Below are positions 35,063-47,105 of a DNA stretch of 64,000 nucleotides, in pieces (the first letter of the stretch is position 1; each line of letters opens with the position of its first letter). Below the pieces are notes generated by a model that saw nothing but the letters and a program-made list of their open reading frames with translations, was not told the origin of the DNA and did not search any database. The stretch spans positions 621,045,000-621,108,999 of the forward strand of contig NC_064617.1 of NCBI RefSeq assembly GCF_023898315.1. The letters run 5' to 3'. Source of the DNA: Schistocerca nitens (taxonomy: Eukaryota; Arthropoda; Insecta; Orthoptera; Acrididae). The translations under genes and the position numbers were made by a program.

Positions 35063-36260
35063 TTAACGTTCGCTATATGATGTATTCCCATAGAAGCGCC
35101 GTGATTTAAGAGTTTCTACTTCGATAGTGTTATCATGATTAATTTTGCGAACTCTATATGGACCGTTATAAAGCAGAAAAAATTTGCGAAACAAGCCTTT
35201 TCCTTTGTGAGACAAACGATGAGACTTAATTAACACCTTTTGACCAACTGACAAAGTTTTTAAACGACCAGGACATTTAGCTGATTTTTCTCTTCTAGCA
35301 GCCGCAGATGCAATATTTTGTAGAGCCGGGTTGACAACTTCAGAATGCCGCAGTTTCTGTGTAGGCGGAAAAGGAACGATTTCAGAAATGCGATTTGTCT
35401 GTGCTTCATTTTTTAATATCAATATAGGCGATAAAGAAGTGGAATCATTAGGGAGTTCATTCAGAATGTTCTGAAAAATTTGAAGATACTGATCCCACGT
35501 TCTGTGACTATGATGACAATAAAGACGACATAATTTATTTATATCCTTCATCCATCTCTCTCAAGCGTTAGATTGACGGTAAAAAGTGAAATTAAAATTG
35601 GTTTAATCTTACGACGCCGTAGAGTACGAAGCCAAAGTTTAGAGCGAAACTGTGATCCATTATCTGATATAACTTTATCACAAGACCCACTTCATTGAGA
35701 AAATGTTTAATGAAAGCATTAGATACTGAACGAGCTGTTGCTTTACGTAAAGGTGTAAAACACACATATTTTGATGTCAGTTCCACTGCTACCAAAATGT
35801 ACGCAAAACCATTAGTAGGACGAACCACTGGACCGAACAAATCGACTGCAGCCATCTCCTTTAATTTCGTTGGAATGATAGGAAACAACGGTACTCTGTG
35901 AGAAATAGTTGGCGGCTTAGCCTTTTGACGTAATTTGCATTTGGCAAGAACAAATCGAATACGTTTTCCCATATTACTGAAGTAGCAATTTTCTCGTAAT
36001 TTATGAAAGCATTTTCTGGGACCAAAGTGTGCCTAACTGAAATGTGTATACCAAATCAATTTATTAACCCACTCATCAGGAATGCAAACTAACCAAATAG
36101 AGCTGTCAACCGATTTCCGTTTAAAAAGAATATCATTGCGAACTAAATAATACTGTCTAATCGCTACGCTTTCCTTTGTCATAAGGCTGGTATAAATTGT
36201 CCTGTCTGTTTCGTCTGTCATTTCCAAAATTACCTTTGTAACGTCCGTTCCGATCATTAT
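35063..36260 (-). pseudogene. Retrotransposon integrase (broken)
   Basis: Minus strand. Upstream piece RQYYLVRNDILFKRK and the zinc-binding region HFGPRKCFHKLRENCYFSN then FVLAKCKLRQKAKPP, where the second Cys of the CxxC (family CKLCQKAK) is Arg. Core: MAAVDLFGPVVRPTNGFAYI carries the first catalytic Asp. After a frameshift near 35685 the frame gives KVISDNGSQFRSK with the second Asp, and past a nonsense codon ERWMKDINKLCRLYCH with the Glu. C-terminal domain: KCPGRLKTLSVGQKVLIK and LLYNGPYRVRKI to the stop at 35063. Integrase would insert the cDNA. The frameshift, nonsense codon and Cys loss make it inactive. Confidence 0.88.
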
Positions 36261-36264
36261 CCCT

Positions 36265-38211
36265 TTTACTCTGAAAATCTATTATGATTACCGTTACTGA
36301 AAAAATTACAGGAAGTTCCGTCGTCATTGTCATACTCAGGTTCTTGTAGCAAAGTCTTAAAAGTTTGAATGTCGTCTTTATATCTTCTGGCTAAAGCAAT
36401 GTGTCTGGCAGCTTAGTTACACAAACGCGAATTAATTCACTCGGGCTATAAGGGTTGGAAAGGAATTGATTCTTTCGAATCATATCTTCAAAGTATTCTG
36501 CCGGCGTGTGGAACTCAGACTGTTTAAAATTACGCTGCATAATAAGACTATGTTTGAGTCTGTCTTGCGTGTTTTCGGACCAATATGCCGATAGAACTGC
36601 ATGATAAAAATCATTTATATTATTACAATCTCTGATAAGTGTGCGCATGCGCGTCGCCGGTTCGTTTTTCAGTAATATCCTGAAAACTATCACTGTTGGG
36701 TAAAATAGTCATATCCGGTTATTCTTTACTAACTCCTTTTCTAGATAGATTGATAGTTGAGGAGTTGTTTTGATAGATACAAAGAATAGTAAAAGAGTAG
36801 GCAGCAGTGCAGAAAACTAAAGGGGAAATAGCACCACTACAGATCGGAGCCCTGTGCACACTACGGCACATATTCTCCTAGTGTATTGAGCCCCCTGAGG
36901 ACCTAAATAGCCACACATAAATTCCAGTTTGTGACTTAGTGGCCAATTTGGCGGAAGTGCGTACATAAATTGATCTAACCATGAACATGGATGTATGTCA
37001 TTATTAGAATTGCGAAAGATCTTAAATTTGCTAACAGTTATAAAGTGTTTATAGTCAAAGTTTTCGCCTCATGGCGACAAAGACCTACCGCGTCTGTCCC
37101 AGTCCGAATGTCGATTACTGTCAAGTTCGCGCGACTGGCGCTCTCTAGTTGCATCTCGTAAATTAAATACATTCTTTTCTTCAAAACCCGCTGCCATCGG
37201 TGATTCTAAATTTCTTATACTGTCTTTTCCTACGATTTCTCTTTCGATTTGTTTAACTTGCTTTCGTAACGCCTCAAATTCCCTTTTAACGAGTTCATTA
37301 AATTTTCCCTGATTTACAACATGTTTATTTACGTTCTGGTACTCTTCTGTTTCTGCAAATGGCAATGGAGCTGTACCATCTGAATCTCTGTCCCCATTTA
37401 AACTAAGACTTGTCAATTTATCTGAAGTCTCCTCAACTTTTTCGAATAAGTCACCTATTTGTTCTTTCTCATCATTTACGTCTTCCGTAAATGTCGCGAC
37501 TCGGGTTTCAGTATTGACACATTTAGTAGTTAACTGTGCATATTGTTGTGTTAGGTTATTTATTCTGTGATTTGGTACGGATTACTCAATTCTTTCAAAT
37601 ATTTCTTCCTTATCGTGTGCACGTTGTAAATTTAACTCTGAAAATTTTTGTACTATCACGCGATTTCTTTCTTCCTGTTCTCTATCCTGTTCCTTTTGTC
37701 TGATTGCTATTGAAATTAATCTATTATTGTGAAAATTCAAAATCGATGGTACTTCTTCTCTAATTTCTTTCTTTAATTCATCTTTCATGTTTTTACAACA
37801 TGTCCCTATTCGTGAGTCTAACTGTGTTTCCATTGTTCCCATATCAGTTTTAACTGTTCCTATTTGTGATCCCAAATATAATATTGCACTCATCAACTGC
37901 TCCATATTAACTGGTTCGAAATTCTTTTCGCCCCTAACATTTCCAGTGAAACTAACTTCCTTCGTCATAGCTGTCAAGCTATCTCTGTTCGATACTATTC
38001 CAGAATATTCTGTCGTTAATCTCGTATTCTGTGAATTTTTTGATTGTGAAAAATTTTGAACTGGTTCCAGACTATTTTCCCGGCTTATTAAATTGTTTTC
38101 TACTTCATTATTCATCATACTGTTCTTCTTTGTTGGCGAGTTCACCATGTTAACAATTTCGTCATTCTGACTATCAATCATTTTGGCATTTTTCATCGAT
38201 CGCGTAATCAT
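36265..38211 (-). pseudogene. Retrotransposon gag (broken)
   Basis: Starts at the ATG at 38211 with MITRSMKNAKMIDSQNDEIV. The first 210 codons are open, include a coiled-coil-like region (KEIREEVPSILNFHNNRLI; QKEQDREQEERNRVIVQK), and end at 37582. The frame resumes at 37416 (NKHVVNQGKFNELVKREFEA), then FKIFRNSNNDIHPCSWLDQF near 37000 and the capsid-like core at 36693-36391: TRMRTLIRDCNNINDFYHAV, AEYFEDMIRKNQFLSNPYSP. The tail near 36270-36390 (QEPEYDNDDGTSC) is Asn/Asp-rich. Three or more stops interrupt it. It differs in sequence from the gag at 12 kb but has the same layout of a long coiled coil before the core. Confidence 0.8.
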
Positions 38212-38561
38212 TTACAAAACATACAAAACTCGTCACTGTATGAAAATTACACACAATATGACACTTTATCACCAACAATACCATTCACACCAAACGCTTC
38301 CCGACAAACACGATTAACGAACAATTAAAACCTTCACAATTGCACAAAATTGTCAAACCCATATACGAGAAATCAAAATTTAAATTCTGCAAAAACACCA
38401 TTAGAAGAATTACAAGACAACTACAAATGTTCAATAACCAAATCTACACATGCAATATAGACTACAATTACTAAACTACAAATTACTACAACAATACTAG
38501 TGTCTGCTATTTTTACTGTCAAAAGAAATCCAAGGGACGATCCGAAGCAGCGGTCGACACG

Positions 38562-38989
38562 TGCATGGGGGCTTAATTAAAGTGCAATAATTTTAGTAAC
38601 CGTATTGGCCCTGAGTAATTGTAATACGCAATAAGACTGCATAAAATAACAATAAAGAATGACAAGAAATTTCCGCTAACACAATTGATTAATTAAGTCC
38701 CCTACAACCATAAAAGCTACGAAACAACAATGCACAGGTGTAACTGTTCTGTGTGCGGTAGTGTGACTCAACGTACATGTATCTGGTACTGTTCTTCCTC
38801 AATACAAGATATTTTAAACACAATTTACAATGAACTAATTGAAAAACCAGAAATACTATAATTGCACATAGAAACCAGAATTACAAGTCTAACAAATGAA
38901 CACGAGCCAGATGCTTTGTTGACTGAACCTGTGACCAAGAGGCATTGTCATTAAAGAAATGTGAAATAAATGTTTTTTACCTCAATATA
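38562..38989 (-). repeat. 5' LTR, truncated
   Basis: Matches 30880-31330 of the other LTR from TGCATGGGG to ctcaatata at 38989, then stops abruptly where 'cagggtgtcccagct' begins. About 285 bp of the LTR's outer (U3) end is missing, so the element has no complete promoter copy on its 5' side. Point differences and indels between the LTRs suggest an old insertion. Confidence 0.85.
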
Positions 38990-39520
38990 CAGGGTGTCCC
39001 AGCTATCCTGCCCACCCAAAATGTTCTGGAACAATAACAGCTATTGGAAAACGACTTTCACCGGTATCAATGTAGGGCTGGGGCCCATGAATGTACATAT
39101 TTGGAAACATTCTAAAACGAAAGCATATGTGTTTTTTAACACAATCTTATGTTTTTTTTTAAATGGACCTCCTATATTTTTTCTTCAGCAATCCATAGCA
39201 TGACAAAGCACATACACAACGGAGTTGATTGCATCGCAATATTCCCATTACATCCCGAGATATTGAGACGCGAAGTTGACGCTTGAAACACCCGACATGC
39301 GCTGCTAGCGCACGTCCTGAGGCTCAGGCGTGAACCCCATGCTGCCCGTAATCGCGATGTGATTGACATGCGTAATCACACTTCCATACTTATCAAGAGG
39401 TCCGAAACGAATAATACGGTCTGCTGCCATCCTGCATTAACGTCGTACATTCCAACAGGTATTTATCCCATACGCTAGGGGTGATGCGGTTCTGTAACGT
39501 ATCTGTGTACCGCAACGATA
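38990..39520. repeat. Unclassified repeat starting cagggtgtcccag
   Basis: Begins directly after TATA within the truncated LTR. The leading 'cagggtgtcccagct' motif is one I recall at the ends of many insect repeats. No coding remnant is clear and I could not find the opposite terminus. The right boundary is a guess. Confidence 0.4.
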
Positions 39521-41335
39521 GTCAAAGTTATCTTCGCTTATCGTTAATCCCTTACTAAAAAGGTAATGCCGTTCAACGTCAAAACTTTACTGTAGATCTA
39601 GCGCAAGTGACAGTTAATCATTCACTCGCAATAGTAAAATTCATGTTGATGGTTTTAGTGAAACGAGCAAGTGGACTAAAAGTTTTACCTTTGTTTAGGT
39701 AAAAATGTTTTGATTTGGGAAGTTCAGGTACGACATAGAAGATGAATGTAAACATGTTAAACCAACTAGTTTTATTATCACATAATTATCAATGTTATGT
39801 TTATCGAATGCGTTAAATGACAAAATGTTGCAAACAAATGTTTCTTAACATCACTGGGTAAAATGGCCCTTTGTAGAAACGTCCACTGTGATACCAGCAC
39901 TACATACTAAACATAGCGTTCACATCTCATTCTCAAAGTGATGTCCATTGGCTTGCATACATAGGGTCACTCCGCGGATGAAGTTACGTGCTAGTATTCG
40001 GTCACGGCTTCTATGCTCGGGGACAAGGACTAGTGAGGGCAGCCTACCCAGTTAGGGTGTGATCGCCCCACCTCGTATTTTGTGCTCGCTTACTCGGTCA
40101 TGCAGGACTCTACCGTGTACCTCCTTGCAGGTGGAATGACTGGACCTGGTCGGCTGTCGACCCCCTCCGTCTGGCGCTGCTCATGCATGGCTGTTTACAT
40201 CTTTCGGCTGATTTAGTGACATCTCTGAACAGTCAAAGGGACTGTGTCTGTGATACACTGTCCATAGCCAACGTCTATCTTCAAGATATCATGGAACAGG
40301 GGTGGAGCAAAATTTCTTTTGATGTGTGTTTGTTCATATAACACGAATTCTTTTTTTCCATATAAGGGAAACTACCCTAATCAATTCCAATCACTCAGAT
40401 CCAGTGCTTTGTGGAAGACGAAATTCTTTCTTCTACTACTAATTTTGAAAGTTTTTCTTGTTTTGTTAATGATCTCTGGTACAAACAGGCTCTGCTCACA
40501 CATTTTGAAGACAGTTTACGTCGGAGACACAAATCGAAAGATTCAAAGAATAGATGGTGCAATACTGATTCTGGTAGGGTGACTAACTATAAAGTATATA
40601 GTCCTCATATAACTTCTCACGTCATATTGAAGCCAGAGATGGACAATGAAGCCAGAGGTGATATTGGGTCTCCATGTTGAGGAACTCGCTTTCAGAGCGT
40701 TATTTGAAGCCACAATCCCCTGAAAAATTATTGAATTTCTTTGTGATGTCAGTCTGCTATATTCACTCCCTAGTGTACTGATACCAACAGCACATTGTTT
40801 ACGGCTACCATCGGGATGCTACAAACTGTGGGATAATTGTGCAGTGATATTTCAGGAATTCACATGTGAACGAACAATAGACAGCTAAAAATCCACCTAA
40901 GACTCTTAACAGGCCGAAAAGTGTATTCCACTGATCGAGGATCTTCCACACCTACTGTGTTGTTGCGACGTAGCAGAGGAAAGTCATCCGACCCCTCCGG
41001 CGACTAAAACAATGGCGATGAGTACAGCAACCACATACAGTGAGAGTACTAAACACTGAACTGTAGTATCGCTCTGTTCCTGCTACCGGTTCTATTATCA
41101 ATGTTGTTTCACATCTGAGGTGCTCTTCCTTTTATGTTAATATATTCAAAGCAATTTTAGGAGGCCAGGAAAGGGATTGCTGTGTTTATCTCGATGCTAT
41201 TAACCAAAAGTTGTTTATCTTATGTTTTATAATTATTAAATTATCGCCAGTTATAATGCATTACGCATTGCACAAGAGTAAATAGGTAAGTACGGTAAAC
41301 AATTTCACGAGAGTAGATTCATTTTCTCATACACT
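39521..41335. other. Unassigned stretch
   Basis: No gene recognised. Around 40020-40200 there is a GC-richer block (cctacccagttaggg ... ctgtcgaccccctccg) that may belong to another dispersed repeat. Two overlapping open frames at 40319-40680 show no domain. Confidence 0.3.
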
Positions 41336-41339
41336 CATA

Positions 41340-41998
41340 CATAGTGTGTCCCAGTTCCGTTGGTAATGCTTGTGTGAAATTTCAGACTGCAGTGCTATTT
41401 CGTGTTTCTGTGTTACAATAAGTTTCAAAAACAGCTGTGTAGAAGGTCAAATCGCTAGCATTGCTGGAGCAGGTGTTCTGGCTGCGAAAGTAACGGAACA
41501 TGTTTGATACGTCGGCAAATGGCGGTGGAGCAGCGAGGCAACATTAAGTTTTGGGTTAAGTTAGGCACTTCAACCAGTGAATTTGTCGTATTCGACCCAC
41601 ACACCAATAGGCCAATAGGCAGCTTCCTGGTCGCTCCGTAGCGACAGCTCCCCAGTCCACGAATGGAAGACCATGCAAAACTTTTGGTTCAAGAAACGGA
41701 GCAGGTTGCTCGATTACCCGCCTTATTCGCCGGATTTGGCTCCAGCGAATTCCTCGTTGCTCCTCAAATTGAAGTTTGCAATGGAAGAACGCTTTTATAT
41801 CGCTGTTAAGAGCATCCCAAAAAATTGTACTGCATTCTAAACGGAGTTCCAAAAAAAGTGCAACAATGACTGTTTCAAAACACTCTTAAAAGAATTTCAT
41901 CCGTTTATTGATTCAGGAAGAGACTACTTTAAATAAATAAATATACGTGATATTTATTTTTCATAGTCACAGTTCTAACCGAACTGGAACACACTGTG
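41340..41998 (+). mobile_element. mariner element, internally deleted (659 bp)
   Basis: Terminal inverted repeats: left CATAGTGTGTCCCAGTTCCG, right (reverse complement) CACAGTGTGTTCCAGTTCGG. Inside, N-terminal MAVEQRGNIKFWVKLGTSTS and C-terminal RLLDYPPYSPDLAPANSSLL, KLKFAMEERFYIAVKS and NDCFKTLLKEFHPFIDSGRD are typical mariner transposase ends. The middle, with the first two catalytic Asp residues, is deleted. The consensus PADFFLF is PANSSLL, so the last Asp is lost too. Left TA target site is present at 41338-41339; the right one has decayed. Confidence 0.85.
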
Positions 41999-41999
41999 C

Positions 42000-42885
42000 A
42001 AACGACGTCATTGCAGCCGCGATTCATAGAACATACTATAGTGGGTTTGACATCAACAAACTGAGGTCTAAAGAAAAAATAAAATAAAATAAATAAAATA
42101 ATAAAATACATTAATTAATAACAATAAAAAATATCAGACTTTGAGCTGTTGATGTCTTCACGAAGGACTTACATAGATGCTTAGCTTCTGCGCTATTTAA
42201 ATACTTTTTCAATCATAAATTACAAGCACTGAGAGAACTGATTATAACTGTTGACCCTGAAAGCCTGTTTCACCTGACGTTAGTTGCTAGATGCTAATAT
42301 AGTGTAGCTGCGGCTGAACTGAAGGTGTGACAGAGACCTAAGAATGGGGTAGTAATTGCACTTATAGGCTCCTCTTGTCCTTTGTCAGATTTCTTACCCA
42401 ATTTTTAATTTGCTCCCTCTTACCTCTTCATGTCTTTCTGCTGATTGTAAAAGTGAATAAATATTTGTTATCTGTATTTCTAATGGAAACACGTTTTTCG
42501 AGTACATTTTGAATTATCATCGTCAGTAGTTGTCCTGCTTTCTGGCAGATACAGACATTGTACTTCCCGACCTTTACGTATCACGCGCTTTTATTTTTTG
42601 CTCCATATAGTGACCTCTTCTTTCCTGACTCTTTCTGATAGTTGGCATACTGCTCTTCTTCTCCCTTTTTTTTCCTTTACAATTTCTCCAGAACCATGTT
42701 ACAGTATGCACCCGCTTCTCAACTTGTGGCCTAATCCGTTTCTCTTTCACTGTCTAATGGTGCCCAAAATGTTAAGGTTCTTCACAACTGTTCTCACCCT
42801 CTCTCTCTAAACAACATTCTCCTGATTCCTCCTTGCATTTCCAGTGCCTCCAATCATCTTTACTCATGATCGCTTCACAGACGGG
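42000..42885. other. Unassigned AT-rich stretch
   Basis: Includes an (aaat)-rich run at 42070-42115. No gene recognised. Confidence 0.3.
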
Positions 42886-42889
42886 GAAG

Positions 42890-43040
42890 TATGCCGACCT
42901 CTGGTCGAATCCGCCCAGGGGTTAACGACAATGAGTCCGTATGCCTGCCTGCCTAGATGAGGGTTTTAGGCACTTTCCCACATCCCACATAACCGCCTCA
43001 GATACACGCTACCCAAACAGTCGAACACATCTTTTAAGGA
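42890..43040 (+). mobile_element. Dispersed short repeat, family D, truncated
   Basis: Related to 22005-22335: cggggaagtatgccgacc, 'tcgaatccgcccaggggtta acgac' split across the same positions, 'ctgcctgcctagatgagggttttaggcactttccc' and 'ccgcctcagatacacg'. The 3' part is missing. Confidence 0.55.
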
Positions 43041-43179
43041 ATTCTATGTCCTTAATGGCACTGAGACGGAGAACTAAACAGGTAAGGTCGTAATACTAAA
43101 ATTCTCCTTCCAAAACTGTTTCTCAGAGAAAGATAGCACTATAGTACCTCCCGTAAATCGTCGCACGAATTACAACGTG

Positions 43180-43290
43180 ACTGATACAGGAATTAGTGAC
43201 CGTGGGATAGAAAAGCAAATGAGACAGTTCAACAAACTAAAGGCCATTGGACCTGGCGGGATAGCTATACCACTCTACTTAGAGCAGAAT
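43180..43290 (+). pseudogene. LINE reverse-transcriptase finger fragment
   Basis: IEKQMRQFNKLKAIGPGGIA followed by IPLYLEQNW corresponds to the conserved '..LK..KAPGPDGI..ELY' start of a non-LTR RT domain. Only about 35 codons are recognisable. Position within RT is equivalent to 22717 in the LINE at 22.5-24.2 kb. Confidence 0.5.
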
Positions 43291-43299
43291 TGGCCAAGA

Positions 43300-44760
43300 T
43301 TTCGGCTCGGGGGCCACGCCACGCTTCACATTTCCCCCACCACCTTGCCACGCTGTCTGAGCGCGAGGAGGTGGAAGACAGTAAAATATTTTAATGGCTT
43401 TACAGTCATACGACTTGGTTTAATATTCCACATTTGTCGACAACACAGATCAAATACAAAACAAGTTTTCAATATTAATTAATTATTTTTGGCGCAATAC
43501 GATTTTTATCTGCTACAAACTGTCGGCATACAGATAGACGCAGAGAGTTTCATAGAGTTTTGCACCCATGATGACGTGTAATCTTGACTTATTTAGTTTC
43601 ATAATGGAGAAAAGGTCTCTCACACACATGTATCAATCGAAATATTTTAACACTTTTGTAACTTCATTATGGAGACTTGGAAGATTTACCTGAGAGAAGC
43701 AATATAGCGCCCTGGACAGCTTCAACTAAAAACTATTTGTAATTAAACCTGGAATCACCTTGAAGGTCAATCAGTTACATCGGCACAAGCACAGGGGCGC
43801 TATCAACTGAAATGGCAAACAGTTTCGAAAACAGCTAGAAAACAGATGTAAAATTAAGTGTCCTGTAAACCTTTCTAAAACTATAGTTGTAATGTGTACA
43901 CATCCATAACAATTTCTTCAGACCTCAGAGGATGTGTGCGGCCGTCAAATCAACTTAAAATAAGTCAGCAATTCTTTATGGATGTTCTAATTTTCGTTCC
44001 TGCAGTCCTTTATCCTTCACAAATTCAACAATAGCGAGTTGTAAATCGAAATATTGTTCCAGGACCTACACTTGACTGAGTCAACGTACTTTACACTAAT
44101 ACATGTAGTCTCAGTACTGTTAGCTCATTTCCGTTGAAAACTGCTGCAACTGAAAATGAAGAAATGAATGCAGCTTAAGAAATTGCACTGTTCATACCAT
44201 CACTTTCTTCAAGTGCTTCATGCCTGCAACTTTAGTACCAAGTGTTTCTTGATGTACAGAGCAATGAATCCCTTCTGTCGATTGTTATAGTTTTTTGTTC
44301 TTTTACTGTCATCTAAAAGTTTAAATTCCTTCTGCAGAGTACTATAATGTCATTTGTTAGGAAATAAACAGTACTCTCCGCTTATGCGAATTGATAATTC
44401 TCATCCCTCTATTCTGTCATTCGCGTTCATTTTAAAGGATTGCTATTGTACCTCTTTTTGAGCAAATAGCCACTGCGCCTCTCAACGTCCTTCATACTAA
44501 AAACGAATAGCGAAGAGTAAACAGCGATGACAGAACGGTTCTATCGAACTCAGAGAGTCGTACTGACCCCAAAATGCCGTATAGCAGTAGTAAATAAAAT
44601 GTCGCGCGGTTCCGTGTACTTCCGGAAACGACCGGGCAAACCCGAGTGACAATCGGAGCCTTGTCCCGTCAGCAGCACACACACGCTACACACGTGAAGT
44701 TTGGCACGGCCTGCAGTAGGGTATGCGATAGAACCATGCCCCTCTTGTAGCAGCGGAGTA
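43300..44760. other. Unassigned stretch
   Basis: No gene or family recognised. Confidence 0.3.
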
Positions 44761-44764
44761 CCTT

Positions 44765-44920
44765 AGGTTTCTGAAGGAACTAAGTGTTCCTAATGACTGG
44801 AAATGAGGTCAGGTCTTTTTAGTTTTCAAGAACGTTCATCGAATTGACACACAAAACTGTTGGCTTATATCTCTGACGACCGTGTGTTCGTAGCATTTGT
44901 GCCCCGCGTCAGCCCACAAT
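44765..44920 (+). pseudogene. LINE RT fragment
   Basis: 'tgttcctaatgactggaaatg' followed by 'tagttttcaagaacgttcatcg' and 'cacaaaactgttggcttatatctctgac' corresponds to the RT block 'P.W..G.V.PVFK...R.D..NYRPISLT' in CR1-like LINEs. Read in frame: VFKNVHRIDTQNCWLISLT. Only this piece is visible. Confidence 0.5.
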
Positions 44921-45513
44921 TTATTGCATTCTATCATAAGTGGATAAAAACTCATGCTGCTGCTAGTTATCGGGCAGGCAAGATCAATGGACTGATCCAT
45001 TCCACAGACGACAGGTGGCCAGAGCGAGTGAGAATGACGCATACTCGTACACACAGAAGGCTTGATTCAATTGTTAAACTTGGCGCCAAGTAGATAACTG
45101 TAATTACTTACATTTGCTGTTTAAACGATTTTGTAAAGATCGAACTAGGATGATCTCTTTATCCAAGTGCAGGCTTTATGATAATGATTTCAGTAACTTT
45201 AATTTCACACTCTAGAATTAGCTAAAGTGCTTATTTAATGTCATTTGTCGTTTTGGACAGAAACTAGAAAACGTGAGCGCGACCTGAGCAGGCAGGCGCG
45301 GAATTGTAAGCCAGTTCACATGAGCAGTCTACAAGACGCTTTCAGAGACACAGTACCTTTGGGTGTAGAGTGTAGTTTAGCGAACGCATTGTGATTGGCC
45401 TTCATGCTGGCAGTATGTGTGTATTACAACCTCTAGTATCAGGTCCGTACTTAAAAGTGAACGAAGGTTGAAACCTGTCTGTTGCTAGGATTCCGAGAAG
45501 CAACAAGTGTGTA

Positions 45514-45515
<2 letters not shown>

Positions 45516-45568
<53 letters not shown>
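45516..45568. repeat. (GT)n microsatellite
   Basis: About 50 bp of GT repeats, preceded by gtacac. No SINE sequence surrounds it, unlike the tracts at 6.3 and 52.4 kb. Confidence 0.95.
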
Positions 45569-45819
45569 AGGATGCAACATTATCTAGAGTAAAAGTGGAG
45601 CGTTAGTAAAGTAAAGAGATGGATAAGTGAAAATTTGATTCCGTCATTTCTTATGCAGTATTTGATGCTAAATTGGCTCTTTCGAAAAGTGAACAGTAAT
45701 CTCGGTTCCTCGTTTTATGATAAAACTACACTCATATCACTAAGAAGAACACCTTGAATGACTAGGCTTAGGACGGTCATATTCACAGGACGTCTACATT
45801 GGTATGTGCTGCAGAAATT

Positions 45820-47105
45820 ATTAGCATTTGAACCATGTTGGCCATCGGGTTCACGATCAACAGCGATATCGCGGCACGACACCACCTAGCGGTAGAATGT
45901 ATCTGCAGTTGCTATCAGTGCGATTAGAGCAGACATGCAGGTTGCAGTGCAGACATATACGCGAACCGTACCGTCTGATCACTAAGTTTGAAATAGGGCG
46001 CATTATTGGCATGAGAGAATGTGATGTACCCACGAGGGAAATTGCTGCTCGTGTGGGACGAAGTCCTTCGGCAGTGGCAATGGGTGTGTGCAGAATGGTT
46101 CACGGAAGACCGCGAAACACCACGCAGACTGTTGTGTTGCCAGAAGAGCCAACACCGTTTTACTAGTGGAGGCCGAAATGCACGCGTTTTAGCTCACGCT
46201 TACTGGCGTGAGGAGGGAAGAACTATACTGACGTGAGGTCTGGAACGTGACAAGGAATGAGAATTCCGAAAGCAGACGTGATTAGTTTGATACTTAACTT
46301 TAATCCATTAATGATGAACGTCGCTCGTGACGGTACATGATTCACAATATTATCAGTTCAGAATACATTCTTGAAGAATATGGCGCCTTGCTAGGTCGTA
46401 GCAAATGACATAGCTGAAGGCTACGCTAAACTGTCGTCTCTGCAAATGAGAGCATATGCAGACAGTGAACCATCGCTAGCAAAGTCGGCTGTACAACTGG
46501 GGCGAGTGCTAGGAAGTCTCTCTAAACCTGCCGTATGGCGGCGCTCGGTCTGCAGTCACTGATAGTGGCGACATGTGGGTCCGACGTATACTAACAGACC
46601 GCGGCCGATTTGAAGGCTACTACCTAGCAAGTGTGGTGTCTGGCGGTGACACCACACAGACCACCCCCCGAGAAGATCGATACCTCACTTGAATGGCATT
46701 ACAGGACATATCTGCGTCCTCCTTGGTTCTCAAGCAACAATGCTAACAGTGTAACACTTTGTACGCTGTCACGGATTACAATCGGTCGCTGTTTATTACG
46801 GCGTGAGTTACGTGCGCGTCGTCCACTTCTCTGCCTATCTTTGTCGAATGTGCAGAAACATGCCAGACGGCAATGGTGTATAGGACGACGCCAAATAGGA
46901 CGACGTCACTGGGGATAGCAATGGCATCAGGTACAATTTTCAGACGAATCAGGGTTGTGTTTGTTTGAAAATGATGGCCGCATTTTGGTTCGCTGCAGAC
47001 AGGGCATCGCAATGACTGCACTCGCACAAGACATACAGCACCAACTCAAGGCCTTTTTGTGTGGGTGCTATTGGGGACAGCGACAAATCACAGTTGGCGC
47101 GTGTT
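45820..47105 (+). pseudogene. Tc1-like transposase, family D, interrupted
   Basis: Plus strand. HTH region: YRLITKFEIGRIIGMRECDV then PTREIAARVGRSPSAVA (45970-46085). A 530-bp foreign repeat follows (46131-46662). The transposase resumes at about 46680: RYLT..ALQDISAS, then RRELRARRPLLCLSLSNVQK, HARRQWCIGRR, and around the first catalytic Asp QFSDESGLCLFENDGRILVR (46940-47000). The sequence stops near 47105 where a SINE begins, so the second half of the catalytic domain is missing. Several frameshifts are present. The family is distinct from A, B and C. Confidence 0.8.
46131..46662. mobile_element. Non-autonomous repeat with a hairpin at each end, inserted in Tc1-like gene
   Basis: Left edge has a hairpin (gtgttgccagaagagccaac with gtt...aac pairing) and the right edge another (gtggtgtctggcggtgacac, gtggtgtc pairing with gacaccac). 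The insert separates two parts of one transposase frame. Flanks acgcagac and acacagac suggest an 8-bp target-site duplication with one mismatch, which would fit a hAT-type mechanism. I recall this repeat as frequent in grasshopper sequences. There is no coding capacity. Confidence 0.65.

Larger units (their letters stand above)
30880..38989 (-). mobile_element. Ty3/gypsy-type LTR retrotransposon, minus strand, internally deleted
   Basis: Two direct repeats frame minus-strand gag and integrase remnants, so transcription would run right to left. The left repeat (30880-31594) is the 3' LTR and the right one (38562-38989) a shortened 5' LTR. Order from the 5' side: leader, coiled-coil gag, gag core, integrase zinc-binding domain, core and C-terminus, then about 3.5 kb of noncoding, repeat-rich DNA. 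Protease, RT and RNase H are missing: gag sequence at about 36270 passes directly into the region just before integrase. Frameshifts and stops occur throughout. I found no env. Confidence 0.85.

Noticed and set aside
38531..38561. Primer-binding site of the minus-strand gypsy element
   Set aside because: The sequence next to the 5' LTR does not start with TGG and I could not match it to a tRNA 3' end.
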